A DNA stretch of 64,000 bases. It comes from Escallonia rubra (Eukaryota > Streptophyta > Magnoliopsida > Escalloniales > Escalloniaceae). The stretch is from contig JAVXUO010000235.1 of assembly GCA_033065855.1 (NCBI GenBank), positions 310,001-374,000 on the forward strand. Reading direction: 5' to 3'. The notes under the pieces were generated by a model. It ran no database searches. It was not told where the DNA came from and worked only from the letters and a program-made list of their open reading frames with translations. Shown here piece by piece: positions 34,801-46,256 of the stretch (position 1 is the stretch's first letter; every line of letters starts with the position of its first letter). A program made the translations under genes and the position numbers.

Positions 34801-36446
34801 GAGAGTGGGTCGAAGCATGTTACACGACCAAGGCAATGTGCGCATGGTGTGTTAAAAAGATAGACCAACACTACGGTTGAGGTTGTGTGGCAGAGTGTCG
34901 AGGGGCGCGACTCTATAAATGGAATGACACATGTGTATGGTGGGATGTGTGCAGAGCCAGGACCACGCTTAATGGAGATGGCGTTGGGGCGCGGTGACTA
35001 AGTGATGTGTGGGAGGACATGACAACGCATGGGCATTACGAGGAAAGAGTGCTGGGGGCATATATAAGAAAGGGTGGCACTCGGGCATGCCTGAACGTCA
35101 GGGCGCTCAGACCCGAAGAGGAGTATTATAGAGACAAACGTCGTGTCGGGGGCACGTGACACAGAGACGATGCTCTCGCATGGTCGAGCATCGCGAGATT
35201 CGGGCACAGGGACATACACGTGATGCAGGGACTGCTCAGGCATGGTTGGGCATTGTGGCGTTCAGGCACGGTGACCGAGATCATGGTGCATGGAATTCCA
35301 AAAGCGAATAGATAACAAGGGGTGAGGCAAAGGAATCGCCAAGTGGTGAAGCAAGGGATCCCCCAATGGGTGAAGCAAGGGAACTCTTAACGGGTGAGCA
35401 GAACAGTCCCCAAAGAGAAGAGACCGAGGATGGGGAACCCTTAAGGGACAAAGAAAAGGAGACCTTAATAACGAGGAAGGGCCCCAATAGGGCAAAAAGC
35501 ACCCCAAGGAGCAAGGTCTAAGGGCCTTGAAAAACAGAGGAGGCTGACCCTCAAAATAGGGAGGAGGCCGACGTTTAGTCGAGTGGCGTGTCGTCGACTC
35601 CAACACTTAAGGGGTATTTCGTGACACGTGACTTGATCATGCCCCTTTGACTAATTAACAATCTTTGTAGCGTTGAACTTTAACCGTTGAACAATTGTTT
35701 ACGTCTCTCGAGAGCGGGACCAAGAGTGATGGTGCGTAGCCAGGATGGACTAGTAATAAATATAATTAGAACTAATCTTCTTTACCAGTTGAACTACCAA
35801 GGGCCTATATAGTCCACACCGTTGGTGACGATGGATTCCTACTCCATCGTACTATATATCGTCCTCTGTAGAATAAAGATTACCTTTTCTAGAGGTCCCA
35901 CTTTATTTAAGGCATGAAAAATAGTTTTATAAATGTATCAGGCAGGCTTGTAACAAAAATAAATAAATAAATGTATCAGGGTGATATAGGAATACACACT
36001 TGAAATCAGCTAGAGCAAGAACTTAATCTCGATTAACGCTTAAATTGACCTGAGCGTTCTCTTACCGTTCAACCAACATCAACCATGGAAGCTTAGCCCT
36101 AAAATAGCAGGAACTTGCATAGTTTACCTTATTTTCTATTCCAAAAAACAGTCTGTACTTAATTATAATCTTTGGTGTTTCAGGGGTTTGACATGAAAAA
36201 GACGCACGCACCCAGAATTTCATCAATCCCCATGCAAAAGCAAGCAGGGATCTTCGTGGGCCGACAAACAGCTCACATGGTGGGGATACAGAGATGCCAA
36301 CGCCCCTCCAACCCTACACGTGAAGCTGTCTCTATCTCCCTGGTTGCACGTTAAACTCCTTTCAAAACTTTATCCTGAAACCCTTTTCCTTCACCCGATT
36401 TCAATCTCTTTTTCTCCCCTTCCGTCACAGCTTTTGAAAGGTAGCC
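34801..36446. other. GC-richer intergenic, no gene seen
   Basis: The region includes imperfect repeats of GGTGAAGCAAGGGA type at about 35320-35400. Minus-strand Pro/Leu-rich frames at 35262-35606 are shadows of this repeat. Weak tRNA-like A-box motifs on the minus strand near 35785-35800 (TAGTTCAACTGGTAAAG) and 36065-36085 hint at old SINE pieces, not strongly enough to call. Confidence 0.4.
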
Positions 36447-36620
36447 ATGTCGAGACAGGCGCTGCACGTACCCACAAGCAGCCCTAAAAAGAAAAAGGTT
36501 CAGAGAATGTGTGTTTACATGTGCATGGCGACAGACATCCGCACACGCTCACACAATCCAGTGGCTTTGAGGAAGACAATACGTGGGAGGCCAGACCAGG
36601 TTAACCTTACGTGCCCATGA
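36447..36620 (+). CDS. Small ORF with a basic motif, doubtful
   Basis: A 57-codon frame from ATG to TGA beginning MSRQALHVP. It contains SPKKKKVQR, which resembles a short basic nuclear-targeting signal. It follows a pyrimidine-rich leader (about 36375-36430). No family is recognised and no splice partners were found. It may be the first exon of a lost gene or simply chance. Confidence 0.15.
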   Translation: MSRQALHVPTSSPKKKKVQRMCVYMCMATDIRTRSHNPVALRKTIRGRPDQVNLTCP

Positions 36621-36639
36621 GCATATATGGATTTCTTAT

Positions 36640-37010
36640 TTTTTTTTTTTTTGGTTAATCAGAAAGTAAAATACATAAGAAGTTCAGCCCCTAATATGGG
36701 CAACTTGTGATACATCATTTGCTAACAGTTCACTGTTTCTTTTTGACAGTTGATCTGCACATTGGTTACCTTCCCTAAAAATATGCACAATAGTAGACTG
36801 AGTTACTCTAAGAAGGGATTTAGAGTCCTTAATTAGGTTGCTCAAGGGGTGCAAAGAGCTGTCCTGGCAGTTAATCAGCTCCAAAGCCTCATTCGAGTCT
36901 GTCTCTAAGAGGATGTTTGTTAATCCTTTGTTTTTGATGAGTTGTAATCCTTTGACAATTCCATGAACACAAGATGCTATTTTAAGCTACGTATTCTGTT
37001 TGGTTTGCCA
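36640..37010 (-). pseudogene. LINE retrotransposon 3' end (RNase H fragment)
   Basis: Read on the minus strand, the frame encodes an RNase H segment of the type found at the end of plant LINE (L1) ORF2. It has LLETDSNEALELIN with the catalytic Asp, and the C-terminal FREGNQCADQLSK motif with its Asp. The frame ends at 36684, and shortly after it a poly(A) tail is visible as a T run on the plus strand (about 36638-36651). Upstream stop codons show that the 5' part is truncated or decayed. A 5'-truncated insertion with a poly(A) tail is typical of L1 retrotransposition. Confidence 0.7.
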
Positions 37011-37838
37011 CGCATGGAAAATTGTTCCCCTTTCTTTGTAGTTCTTTTCTCGGTATGTGCCGATCTGAGTCATCGTGAGCCTTTCAGACTATTTTTAGTG
37101 GCCAAATAGTTATGGAAATATATGGCATCAACGAAGCTGTAAAAACAATCAAAGTTTTTGTTAAGAGAGAAATTTTGGCCAGTACCCATATACGTACATC
37201 AGCATAAAAGAACATTTATTAGTTGTCTAATAAATTAGGTGGTGTTATTTTTAGTTAACAATTTTAGCGACAATTGTGATTAACAATATTTTAACGTCAC
37301 AACAAATATTTAACAATCATCAATTGTCACTATACAGGAGTTATGACTATCGTTCTACAATCCACATAGCATTTAAAAGTTTTCTTTTGTCAAGAAAAAA
37401 CAAACTCTCGTTTAGCAACTAGCGGCGGATAACAATCGCAAAATTATGAATAATGACATTTTTATTTGTTGCTTTAGTACAAATTTAGCTTACTTCAATG
37501 GATATATGTCACATATCATATTTAGGCACAGTTAATTATCACTAACATGGAGGGTTAAATGCGTCATCCTGAATTTCTATGACAATAATTGCAATGTTTT
37601 GCATTAATGTTTGCTCTTACATCAAGAAAACATCTCGAGTATCGAGGCCAAGCATATCTAAATATTATCTTCAAATTGCTTCTATCCTAACTTAATTGTT
37701 CAAACGTCGTAAGACTTTACATGCATGTTTGATTGTGACCATTCGATTGATATTTATGAGGGTACATTGGAAAAAATATTAGTGTAACAATGATAACGAT
37801 GACATGATGTAATTAAACATATGAAATGAGAGAATAAA
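37011..37838. other. Intergenic, nothing seen
   Basis: AT-rich with no supportable features. Confidence 0.5.
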
Positions 37839-38260
37839 GGCCCTATTTGACACAGTTTTTTTTTTTTTTTTCTTAATTTTTTTTTTAACAAAAAACAATT
37901 GGGTGTTTGATAACCCAGTTTTTATATTTTGAGTTTTTTTTTGTGGTGGTTTGCGGTGGCGGTGGTTGCCGCCAGCGGTGGTGGCCGGAGTTGGTCGCCG
38001 GCAACCGCCAGCCAGCAATGGTCGCTAGCGGCCGGAGGTAGCCGTCGGTGGTGGCCAGAGTTGGCCGCCGGCGGTGGGAGGGTGGTGGTCTCAAAAAAAA
38101 AAAAAATCCAAAACTGAAAAAAAAAACTCATTTTTGGAGTTTTTTTTTTTCTTCTTCAGTTTTAAAAAGTTTTTAAACTGAAAAAGAAAAAAAATGGTTA
38201 CCAAACGCAACTTTTTTTTTCAATTTCCAAAACTGGAAAAAAAAGCTGTCAAACAGGGCC
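37839..38260. mobile_element. MITE with GGCCCTRTTTGACA ends
   Basis: A 422-bp element. The left end is GGCCCTATTTGACACAG. The right end, read on the minus strand, is GGCCCTGTTTGACAGC. Poly(T) and poly(A) runs flank a GC-rich core made of GGT/GGC triplets (about 37943-38090). There is no target duplication that I can recognise and no ORF of substance. Confidence 0.6.
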
Positions 38261-38905
38261 AAGTCTTTGACCTTTCTATTGTTTGAAATTCATTCATCTC
38301 GCTAGTTCAACTGACTGTTACGCTGAAGAGGTTTTGGGCATGTGGAGGTGAATGTCAAAATTCACACCCTTTTACACTCGAATTTACCTCTAAAAAGTTG
38401 ATTTTGGTTACTAGTGCAAATTTATGTAAAGAAAATGGTAAATTACACACGACACTTCTGAGGTTTATCCAACATTATAACGGCGCCTACTAAATATTTT
38501 TATTACTCACAACTTCCTATGGTTTTTCATTGTGTTACATAAAACCCACTTCCGTTTGGGAACCATCAGAAAAAATTAGGACAACTTTAAATTTATTATG
38601 ATACACCAAAAATGCCCTTAGATCTTCCTCTTTTTCATACCAGAAAAAGGACAGTCATGGTTGCTGATGCCTAGCCACTCCCCCCCTCCCCCTCCCCCTC
38701 CCCCCTCCCCACGCTTACACACACACACACACACACACACAGGCAAAAAATACACAATACATACATACGCACAAATAAAAAACACCATTGCCCCACCACC
38801 GCCACCTAAAACAAACACACTACCTCAAATCTTTAACCACAACTACCACTGCTCCACCTCTCACGATTGTCCTGCAACCATCGCCCAAAACAAAACTACC
38901 ATCGC

Positions 38906-39903
38906 TGGGGATGGCAATTTGATCCGCATCCACCAGATATCCGACCCGCCCCGCTCCTATAGGAGCGGGTTTTATTGACTTTGACTGGGTCATGAAGCGG
39001 GTATGGTAATAAAATTCTAAACTCGCTGCGGGTGCGGGTCGGGTTTGGTAATAAGTCTAACCGCCCCGCATAAATTATATGATACTTTTAATCTTTAATC
39101 TTGACCATAGATAGAAATCACTTTATGCAATCTTAGCCGTCCATTTCCAATAATATATATTGTGGACAAAACCCTAGCCTCGTTTTCTCTTCTTCTATCA
39201 TGTTGTGCCGCACTCACTTTTCACCTATTCTCTCTCCCTCCACAGACCACCGTCTCTAAGCTCACAATTTCCACCGTCTGTCGAATCACAGCCACCGTCC
39301 ACTTCCTCTTCCATTTACGAAAGGACTGTTTCATTCCCCAAGTTGCGAGATCGTGAATAGATGCAAGCGGGAAGTGTATGAGGTGTCACGGACTCGACGT
39401 CAATCTTCAAATCCAAGCACTGTCAATCATCAGATCCAAGCAAGAAGTTTAAGAAGTGATCTCAATCTTTAGATCTCATGTTTGGCACAAAAACAAATCT
39501 TGCCAATGGCTCTTTGGAAGTTGGCAACGTTTGTCTTAGCCTTACATATAAACGTGCTTTTCTAAGGTCTCACAAGAGACGAATTTTGCAAGCAAAGTCT
39601 TTAGATCTAACCATTTGGCACAAGAGACGGGTTTTGAGTTTTTGTATATGGTTTAGCTTTACAATTTAAATTATTGTTGTACATGGTCTAGTTTTATAGT
39701 TTGGAAATTTTCTTCATCTTTTTACAATTTGAAAATAGGTCGGGGCGGAGTCGGATTTTTTTATATTTTAATGGATCGGGGATGGTATTCCCATCCCTTG
39801 ACCTGGCGACAGGGCGGGGCGGAGTCGGAGTCGTGTATAGGGCTACCGGGGCGGGTACGGATCTTATAAGATTCGCATCCGACCCGCCCCATTGCCATCC
39901 CTA
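38906..39903. mobile_element. Nested non-autonomous hAT element 1
   Basis: The ends are TGGGGATGGCAA and TTGCCATCCCTA, inverted. Adjacent subterminal motifs ATCCGACCCGCCCC and CCGACCCGCCCC recur at both sides. The 8-bp flanks ACCATCGC and ACCACCAC agree at 6 of 8. There is no transposase fragment; the only open frames are short. Confidence 0.6.
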
Positions 39904-39944
39904 ACCACCACCGATCTTCAACCATAACCACCACTGCCCTACCC

Positions 39945-41435
39945 TAGAGATGTCAATGGGCCGGGCTTGGGCTGGCCCAGCCCAAGCCCAACGGGCCTCC
40001 AAAGAAAACGGCCGGGGCCGGGCCTGATGACTGAAAAACGGGCCCGGGCTGGGCCCGGGCCTAAAATCTGGATATATGGGCCCAGACCAAGCCCTGGCCC
40101 TAGGCCCAATATTTAGGGCCGGGCCTGAGCCCGGGCCCCAAATTTTTTTTTTTTGGTTCCCAACTTCTGGTTATTTATTTGCGTCGATGGCCAACAAGAA
40201 TATATCAAATTAATTGGTTGACATTGATACATGTTAATTTTGTGTAATATTGACAAGCCTTTTTTGGCCTACTAACATTATAATTTATAAGTAGTATTTT
40301 TCGGAAGTTTGGTAAATAGAAAATGACAATTACATCTATCAAATTACTTAATACAGTAACTCTTTAAATTTTTGCAAATGTTTGCACGGTATTTGGCTTT
40401 TCTTTCTTTTTTTAATATAGTAGCATCTTCTTCTTTCTTTTTTTTTTTTCAATAAACATTTGTTGAAGTCATATGCACAATTTTTTTACCTTATGTGTAT
40501 CCAAGCAAGTAGTAGCAACGCTAAATTGCCCTAGAGACTATTTCTACTATTTGAAAGAGACTATTTCTATTATTTAATATTTTACTTCTTCTTTCGTTGC
40601 TGAAAGAATAACAATTATTTTTTAAAGTGATTGAAAACTCATAAAAAGGTGAAAATAATATTATTATTTTACTATCTATTTTGTTATTATTATTTAATAA
40701 TATAAACACTAGCTTTTTATATGTATTTTAACAGTTATTTTTTTACGCACGGTGTCAATACTAATTTATATGTAAGAGGGTGGAATTAGTCGGTTTGGTA
40801 TTTATTAACAAATAAGTTCAGCCCAACCAAGACCGCCAAGGCCTCTTCAAGGAGGCTCATGATTTTTTCACGGTTCGATTGTAATCTTTGTAATCTAATT
40901 CTTGTTTTACGTCAAACAAACAAATCTTTGATTATTGCACCAAGGAAGAACGATCATCATAATTCATGTTCAGTTTCATTGGTCATTCGATCATCGTTAG
41001 ACACGCACACTTATATATAATAATGTGTGTATATAATAATATTGAGTCAAAAGAGGGCCTATGTGTAGGGCCAAAAAAGGGCCAGAAATAGGGCCAACCT
41101 TAGGGCCAAAAGAGGGCATGTGTGTAGGGCCAAAAAAGGGCCAGAAATAAGACCAACCTTAGGGCCAAAAGAGGGCATGTGTGTAGGGTCAAAAAAGGGC
41201 CAGAAATTGGGCCAACCTTAGGGCCAAAAGGGGGCCAGTATTGGGCCAAACGAGGGCCGGGCCAAAAACGGGCCATTTTAGGGTCGGGCCGGGCCTGTTT
41301 CTCAAATAATTCGGCCTGGCCCAAGCCCTAAGGGTTAGGGCCAGTCTGGGCCCAAAAATGGGCCGGGCCAGCCCGGGCCAAAAACGGGCCGGGCCGGGCC
41401 AGCCTGAGGGCCGCCCGGCCCTTTTGACATCTCTA
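39945..41435. mobile_element. Nested non-autonomous hAT element 2
   Basis: The ends are TAGAGATGTCAATGGGCCGG on the left and, on the minus strand, TAGAGATGTCAAAAGGGCCG on the right. Flanking 8-mers CCCTACCC (39937-39944) and CCCCACCC (41436-41443) match at 7 of 8. Both subterminal regions are saturated with GGGCC motifs, which act as transposase-binding repeats in known hAT elements. The middle is AT-rich and has no transposase. Confidence 0.7.
41046..41240. repeat. 59-bp tandem repeats
   Basis: Three consecutive units and the beginning of a fourth start at 41046, 41105, 41164 and 41223, each opening with a variant of GCCAAAAGAGGGC. They form the right subterminal part of the hAT element ending at 41435. 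Confidence 0.85.
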
Positions 41436-42228
41436 CCCCACCCCATTCAATTAAAATGCCACCACCGCAACAACAAAAAAAAAAAACCACCATTCCCGAT
41501 CTTCAACCACAATTACCACTGCGTTATCCCCAACGATTTTCCTTGCCACCATCGCCTAATTAAAACAAACCAATCACTGCCTATCTTCATCCATAGCCAC
41601 CACTGCCCCACCCTCCTTCTATTGCTCTGCCACCACTGCCCCCAACCAACGTTACAAATCTTTTGATCTGTAACCACCTAACAACCATCCCAAAAATTCA
41701 CCTACCTGAAGCCAATCAAAGTGGATCTTGTAATAATGGTTGGGTTGTAGATCCGGAGTTGGTGGTTTCAATTTTGGTGGTGGTAGCAGGCAGTGAGGGA
41801 TAGAGGGATGACAGCGACACCGTGGTGGTTCACTAATGTGTGTGGTAGAGGAGGATGACATATTGAGAAAATTTATTTGTTTATGAGGGGTGTTAATGTC
41901 TTTTCATTGATTATATTAACTCCGTTAACTGAAAAATAAAAATATATAACTTAATGTAATGAAAATACTTAGTAGGTTTCGTGTGTAGTTTTTGGTAAAT
42001 TTCAGGATTACCGCACATAATTTTACCCTAAACAAAATCTTGGAGACAAGCATATATGAAGTGAGGCCCAAATGCAAATGCTGTGTCTCATTTTGGTCAG
42101 AATTACAATGGGCCAACCCACTTAAGGTAAGAACTCAAGCCCAAGCCCACTGAGAAAAATCGCCTCCGGAGTCCAGTCTCTCCAGTCCGTTGGTTGGTTG
42201 CAATTCTCTGAACAGAAGGCAGTAGAAA

Positions 42229-42774
42229 ATGCCCGGCGGCACCGACGGATCGGACCGAACCCTGATCTTCACCTACGGCACCCTCAAGCGCGGCTTCGCC
42301 AACCACTCCCTCATGCAAGCCCTAATCGCCTCCAACGACGCCGTTTTCCTCGGCCAGCACCGCACCGACGTCAAGCTCCCGCTGGTCTGCGGCCCCCACG
42401 GCGTGCCGTTCCTCCTCAACCTCCCTGGGTCGGGCCAGCACCTGATCCGCGGCGAGATCTACTCCGTCTCGACCCGAGGCCTCCGACACCTCGACGAGCT
42501 CGAGGGCATCACCCTGGGCCACTACGAGCGGCTCCCGATCAGTGTAATTCCCGCCGAAGATGACGGAACTCGTGATGGCGACGCGACGGCGGCGGTTGAG
42601 GCGGAGGCGTACTACGCGCACCGGAGCTTTGCGGAGGAGATGTGGAAGAGGAGCGGCGGGGTGGGGTTTGGGGAGTTCGCGCAGGATGCTGCCAAGGAGT
42701 ATGTGAAGAGAGAGGCGAGGCCAAAGGACCGGAGCTTCTTGGACGAGATTCGGTTGTTTTGTTCGTCGAATTGA
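42229..42774 (+). CDS. Gamma-glutamylcyclotransferase-like (AIG2-like)
   Basis: An intact single-exon gene of 181 codons with high GC. The fold signature of the AIG2/GGCT family is clear: FTYGTLKRG (Y16-G17-T18-L19) forms the substrate-binding loop near the N-terminus. LDELEG at residues 88-93 carries the conserved acidic residue, with E92 the likely catalytic Glu by analogy with gamma-glutamylamine cyclotransferases. GHYERL follows. Plant members of this type resemble the putative gamma-glutamylcyclotransferase encoded by At3g02910. The expected role is cytosolic release of 5-oxoproline from gamma-glutamyl compounds, connected with glutathione turnover; the exact substrate cannot be deduced. 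The start at 42229 gives the expected distance to YGTL. There is no signal peptide, and the length is normal for the family. Confidence 0.9.
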   Translation: MPGGTDGSDRTLIFTYGTLKRGFANHSLMQALIASNDAVFLGQHRTDVKLPLVCGPHGVPFLLNLPGSGQHLIRGEIYSVSTRGLRHLDELEGITLGHYERLPISVIPAEDDGTRDGDATAAVEAEAYYAHRSFAEEMWKRSGGVGFGEFAQDAAKEYVKREARPKDRSFLDEIRLFCSSN

Positions 42775-44709
42775 GCGGAGTCGGCATGAGTGATCAACAG
42801 CGGCTGTGATCAATGTACGTTGATCTTCGATTGCGGTTTGATTAATTGATTGATTAATTGCATGATTAGTGTGGCAGCATAGTGATTTAGTTCTGTTAAT
42901 ATTATGTTTGATTGGTCGGACAGCATTTGCAAATGGAATAATGATTGTCTGCCTGATTGATTCCTAGTCAGTTGAATGCTCAAACATAGTATTGTAAGAG
43001 TATGTTTAGAGGTATCTTAGAGACGGAATAGTTGCGCCAAAATGTCAATACTGATTAGTAGCACAGTGACCTTGTTTGAAGCGAGATTACGCGTATCCCT
43101 CTTAGAAACTACACCCTTCCCTCTGTGCCTTGATAAGCGAGTGCTTGGACTTTGCAGAAATGTTAAGGAATTTGTCAAATTATTTGAGCTTTCCATTTGC
43201 ACCCTTGTTTCTTTTCGCACTCATGTCATTGAGGCTGGCACCCTATTTTCTCTTTCTTTATCTATGTGCCTGTATGCAGCTACTAACGCGTACAAAAAAT
43301 GGTCAGCTTCATAACTGCTAACGCAATCAGATCCTTATCGTTAGCATTGTCTAATGCACCGTCTCAACTCTGGTACACAGCTCAACCTTTTTCATCAATG
43401 CCATAACGGAACCGTACTCCAGTCTATCATCTTAACAGGATCTAGACAAAATTATCATCAGTCTGAAGCCAATGGAAGGGTAATCTACTAAATTGTCCAT
43501 TTATTGTGAGTTGAGAACAAAAAGAAAGTTGATACGCACCGATCGCCATTCGGATTGCATTAGTCAAAATCAAATTAATTCCAATTCAAAATAGGAAAAG
43601 AAATATAGTTCTTCAGACATCCAAATAGGGATGATGGCCCCCTCAATGCATAATCGCCTCTGCGAACGTCTAGGCGAAGTCCCAACCATGCCTAGTCAAA
43701 CGCCAAGCCACACCTTGATGCCTAGTCGAGCTCCTAGCCCCGCCTTCCGCTTAATCGTGTGAATCTCCATGCCAGCTATAATCAGATCATCTCTTCTTCC
43801 ACGATCAATCAAGTAACTGAGACAACGGTAGTTGGTGTGGCTTCGTGGTGGCCAAGATTGTAGCCTAAATTTGGTACATGGAGGTGTCATAGGGTTTTTG
43901 CAATGTGGTGCAACAATTGATTATAATTGTTGCCTGGGGGGGAAGGCTGCTAAGACTGGTGTAGGTGGAGGTGGTCGGAGGGAGGCAGTGGCGGCGGTGG
44001 TCGAAGAGAGAGAAAGAAAGAGAGAAGGGCTTAGATTGGTGGGAGATTAGTACCAATGGAAGTAATGGTAAGGCAGGTGGCGGTGGACATCTGGGAAGGC
44101 GAGGAAGGGGCGATCGATGTGGAAGCTGGTGGTGATAGAAGGGATCTGCATGTGTGTCGAACAGAGAGATACAGAGGAGTGGAGAGATAGAAGAGAGGTT
44201 GTGAAGGCAAAGATGGATTTTTCTGTAAGTTTTGTAGCTTGAAATGGAAACTCACCTTTGTTTCAGGACATCCTCAAATCAAAAGTAGCTGATTTATTTG
44301 GGGACGGAGGGAGTACATCCTTAACCTATGGTAGAGCTCTAATTTTCCCTTTTTGACTTAGCGATGTTGCTCTGATACTACTATCCATCTAGAGCACGTG
44401 ACAAAGAACTTGATGGTTAAGGGATCCTATGGTTAGTTTTGACCACATTACTCGATCACTCCTTGTAAGGAAAAGCGTGCATCCACCATTTTCATATCTT
44501 TACTTGCTTAAAAATCTGAATCATACAAATGGGCAAAAAATCTCTATGGCGCTCGTCTGCACGAGTTGGATTTAGTATTCTGTAGAATTTTGTATTGTGA
44601 AATTGTTTTGCATCACCAGCAGAGATTCAAACCAAACCAGGAGGCCAAACTGGGTACTAAGCTTGTCTGTGATACTTGAGGACATGAGATTTGAGTCAAA
44701 CACTTCATA
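42775..44709. other. Intergenic, isolated MITE end only
   Basis: No gene is supportable. At 44298-44315 there is a single Stowaway-type terminus, GGGGACGGAGGGAGTA, with no partner found on the left. A GGT/GGA-rich stretch occurs at about 43940-44020. Confidence 0.45.
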
Positions 44710-44841
44710 TTACTTAATCCCAAAAGTCAGCTCAAGGTTTGGTCTTTCACTGTCAATGTCTCCAGTAAGCTTCATCTTTTTGCTGGCCTCCACACCGAGA
44801 AATCCCCTTATTTGAGGCTCTTTATAAGGGTAATCAGATGA
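44710..44841 (-). other. Exon-like C-terminal segment, uncertain
   Basis: A 43-codon open stretch on the minus strand ends in TAA (44710-44712). It is protein-like in composition, containing EPQIRGFLGVEASKK and ending in SERPNLELTFGIK, whose LELTF resembles the EAR-type LxLxL motif at the end of some plant transcription factors. It is preceded by an in-frame stop, so it would need an upstream exon joined at an AG near 44820. No DNA-binding exon was found. It could be a gene relic or chance. Confidence 0.2.
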
Positions 44842-45654
44842 TCATTCTTCAATTGCCACTACTGCAGACATGGAGGTATACATCAAATAATCACGCCATG
44901 CAGGAATAACCCAACTGCATTTTTGAGCTTTAGTGCACAAAGCTCTGGCCACTGTAGGTCTGGATTGCATGCACACACACTAGTTTGTTATCAGAACGAA
45001 AGTTCCCCAAAAAGCAGCGTATTCATAAATTCGTAATCACGAGTAACTTCTTATTTGCAGCAATTTAAAAAGGTCCATATACTTGTTTTATTGCATCTGA
45101 ACCCACTTCCCGGTTGATGCACCACAGGAATCGAGGTAACGTGATTACATGCACATTTGGAGCTTATATCAGCTCTTTATTTTATTCACATACTATGTTA
45201 CAAGCATCATTGTACCTTAAGATTTTCATATCCCTCGATTAGCTGTGTTTGATATGTTAGTATCAAACATATGTGACCCTCACTATCTTTGTTTCATCAA
45301 TCGCACAAATGTGACCTTCAACACATTTAAAGAAGTCCTTGCCTAGTTGAGATTGTTCGACCTTGTTGACAAGGCTTGTTAAACCTTAATGCACTTGCAA
45401 ATTACCTTACCTGCCGCAGAGTTCTCGATAGTCTGCTGCAGACTTGAGACCCGACTGATTCATACTTCTAAAGTAGTAGGATCAGTACTTAGATGAGATG
45501 TATAGCTAGAAAAAAGAGCTTACTGGACAGACTTCAGGATGCCATATATGTGCTATGATAAGCAAGCATTTCACGTGCTTAGAAGCTAAGGAATATACAC
45601 TATGAAGGATTATGATGTGCAATACTATTAATGTTAATATTGCAGATCATGAAT
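44842..45654. other. Intergenic, nothing seen
   Basis: No frame or repeat structure that can be supported. Confidence 0.4.
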
Positions 45655-46256
45655 GTGATATCACACGCTGCGTTTTAAGGTGGATGAAGATCCCACATTG
45701 GCTGTGTACTAGAGGAGGTCCTGGGGCATTTGCGATATAAGGCTAAGTTGGATCTTGTCCCACATCAGAATTGGGAGATAAAGAATTTGGTCTTATAAGA
45801 TCTTGTCAATGAACTTTTAAGTACCTATTGGCTAGCCCTTTTGATAGAGGTAATGCGCTGCCATGAGGCCATGGATCAGGTCGTTACAAATGGTATTAGA
45901 CCAAAACGTGGCCCTAGGGATGTACCAAAGTGTGGCCCTAGGGGTACTAGAAGAGGGTGGATTGTGAAATCCCACAATCCATATGTATTAGGGAGGATCG
46001 AGATCCCACATCGGCTAAATACCAAATTGTGGCCCTAGGGGTACCACCGATTGTGAACTCCCACAATGGTTGTGTACTAGGGCCGATGGGGGATCTCCAT
46101 CGGCTGTGTACTCGTGGAGGTCCTTGGCTATGTGTGATATAAGGCCCTCGGAAGTGGGTGAGAGAATTTGACCTTATAAGACCTTTTAATGAACTCTTCA
46201 CCGCCTATTGGTTAGCCCTCTTGAGAAGGCAATGCCCTGTGGTGGGTCGTGGACTG
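45655..46256 (+). mobile_element. TRIM-like miniature LTR retroelement
   Basis: The left repeat (45655-45888, ending GTCGTTACA) is followed two bases later by TGGTATTAGACC (45891-45902), a degenerate initiator-Met primer-binding site. After about 150 bases of short repeats (GTGGCCCTAGGG three times) comes a second, diverged repeat (about 46052-46256). The repeats share TGTGTACTNGNGGAGGTCC, GATATAAGGC, TTATAAGA and CCTATTGGNTAGCCC in the same order. There is no coding capacity, as expected for a TRIM. Confidence 0.55.

Larger units (their letters stand above)
38436..42028. mobile_element. Mutator-like element containing nested hATs
   Basis: Long imperfect terminal inverted repeats of about 70 bases. 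The left end starts TGGTAAATTACACACGACAC and reaches CCTACTAAATATTTTTATTAC. The right end on the minus strand starts GGGTAAAATTATG and reaches CCTACTAAGTATTTTCATTAC. The 9-bp flanks TAAAGAAAA (38427-38435) and TAAACAAAA (42029-42037) match at 8 of 9, fitting a Mutator-type target duplication. Outside the two nested hAT insertions the interior is CAC/ACC-triplet-rich DNA (about 38785-38905 and 41436-41660) plus a (CA)n run near 38716-38741. No transposase is present. Confidence 0.65.

Noticed and set aside
35262..35606. Leu/Pro-rich minus-strand frames
   Set aside because: They translate short imperfect GGTGAAGCAAGGGA-type repeats and have no domain.
35740..36100. Possible tRNA-derived SINEs from A-box-like motifs
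   Set aside because: B boxes are not convincing, and no tail or target duplication is visible.
42198..42563. Arg/Pro-rich 121-codon frame overlapping the cyclotransferase gene, and its antisense frames
   Set aside because: Alternative frames of a GC-rich true gene.
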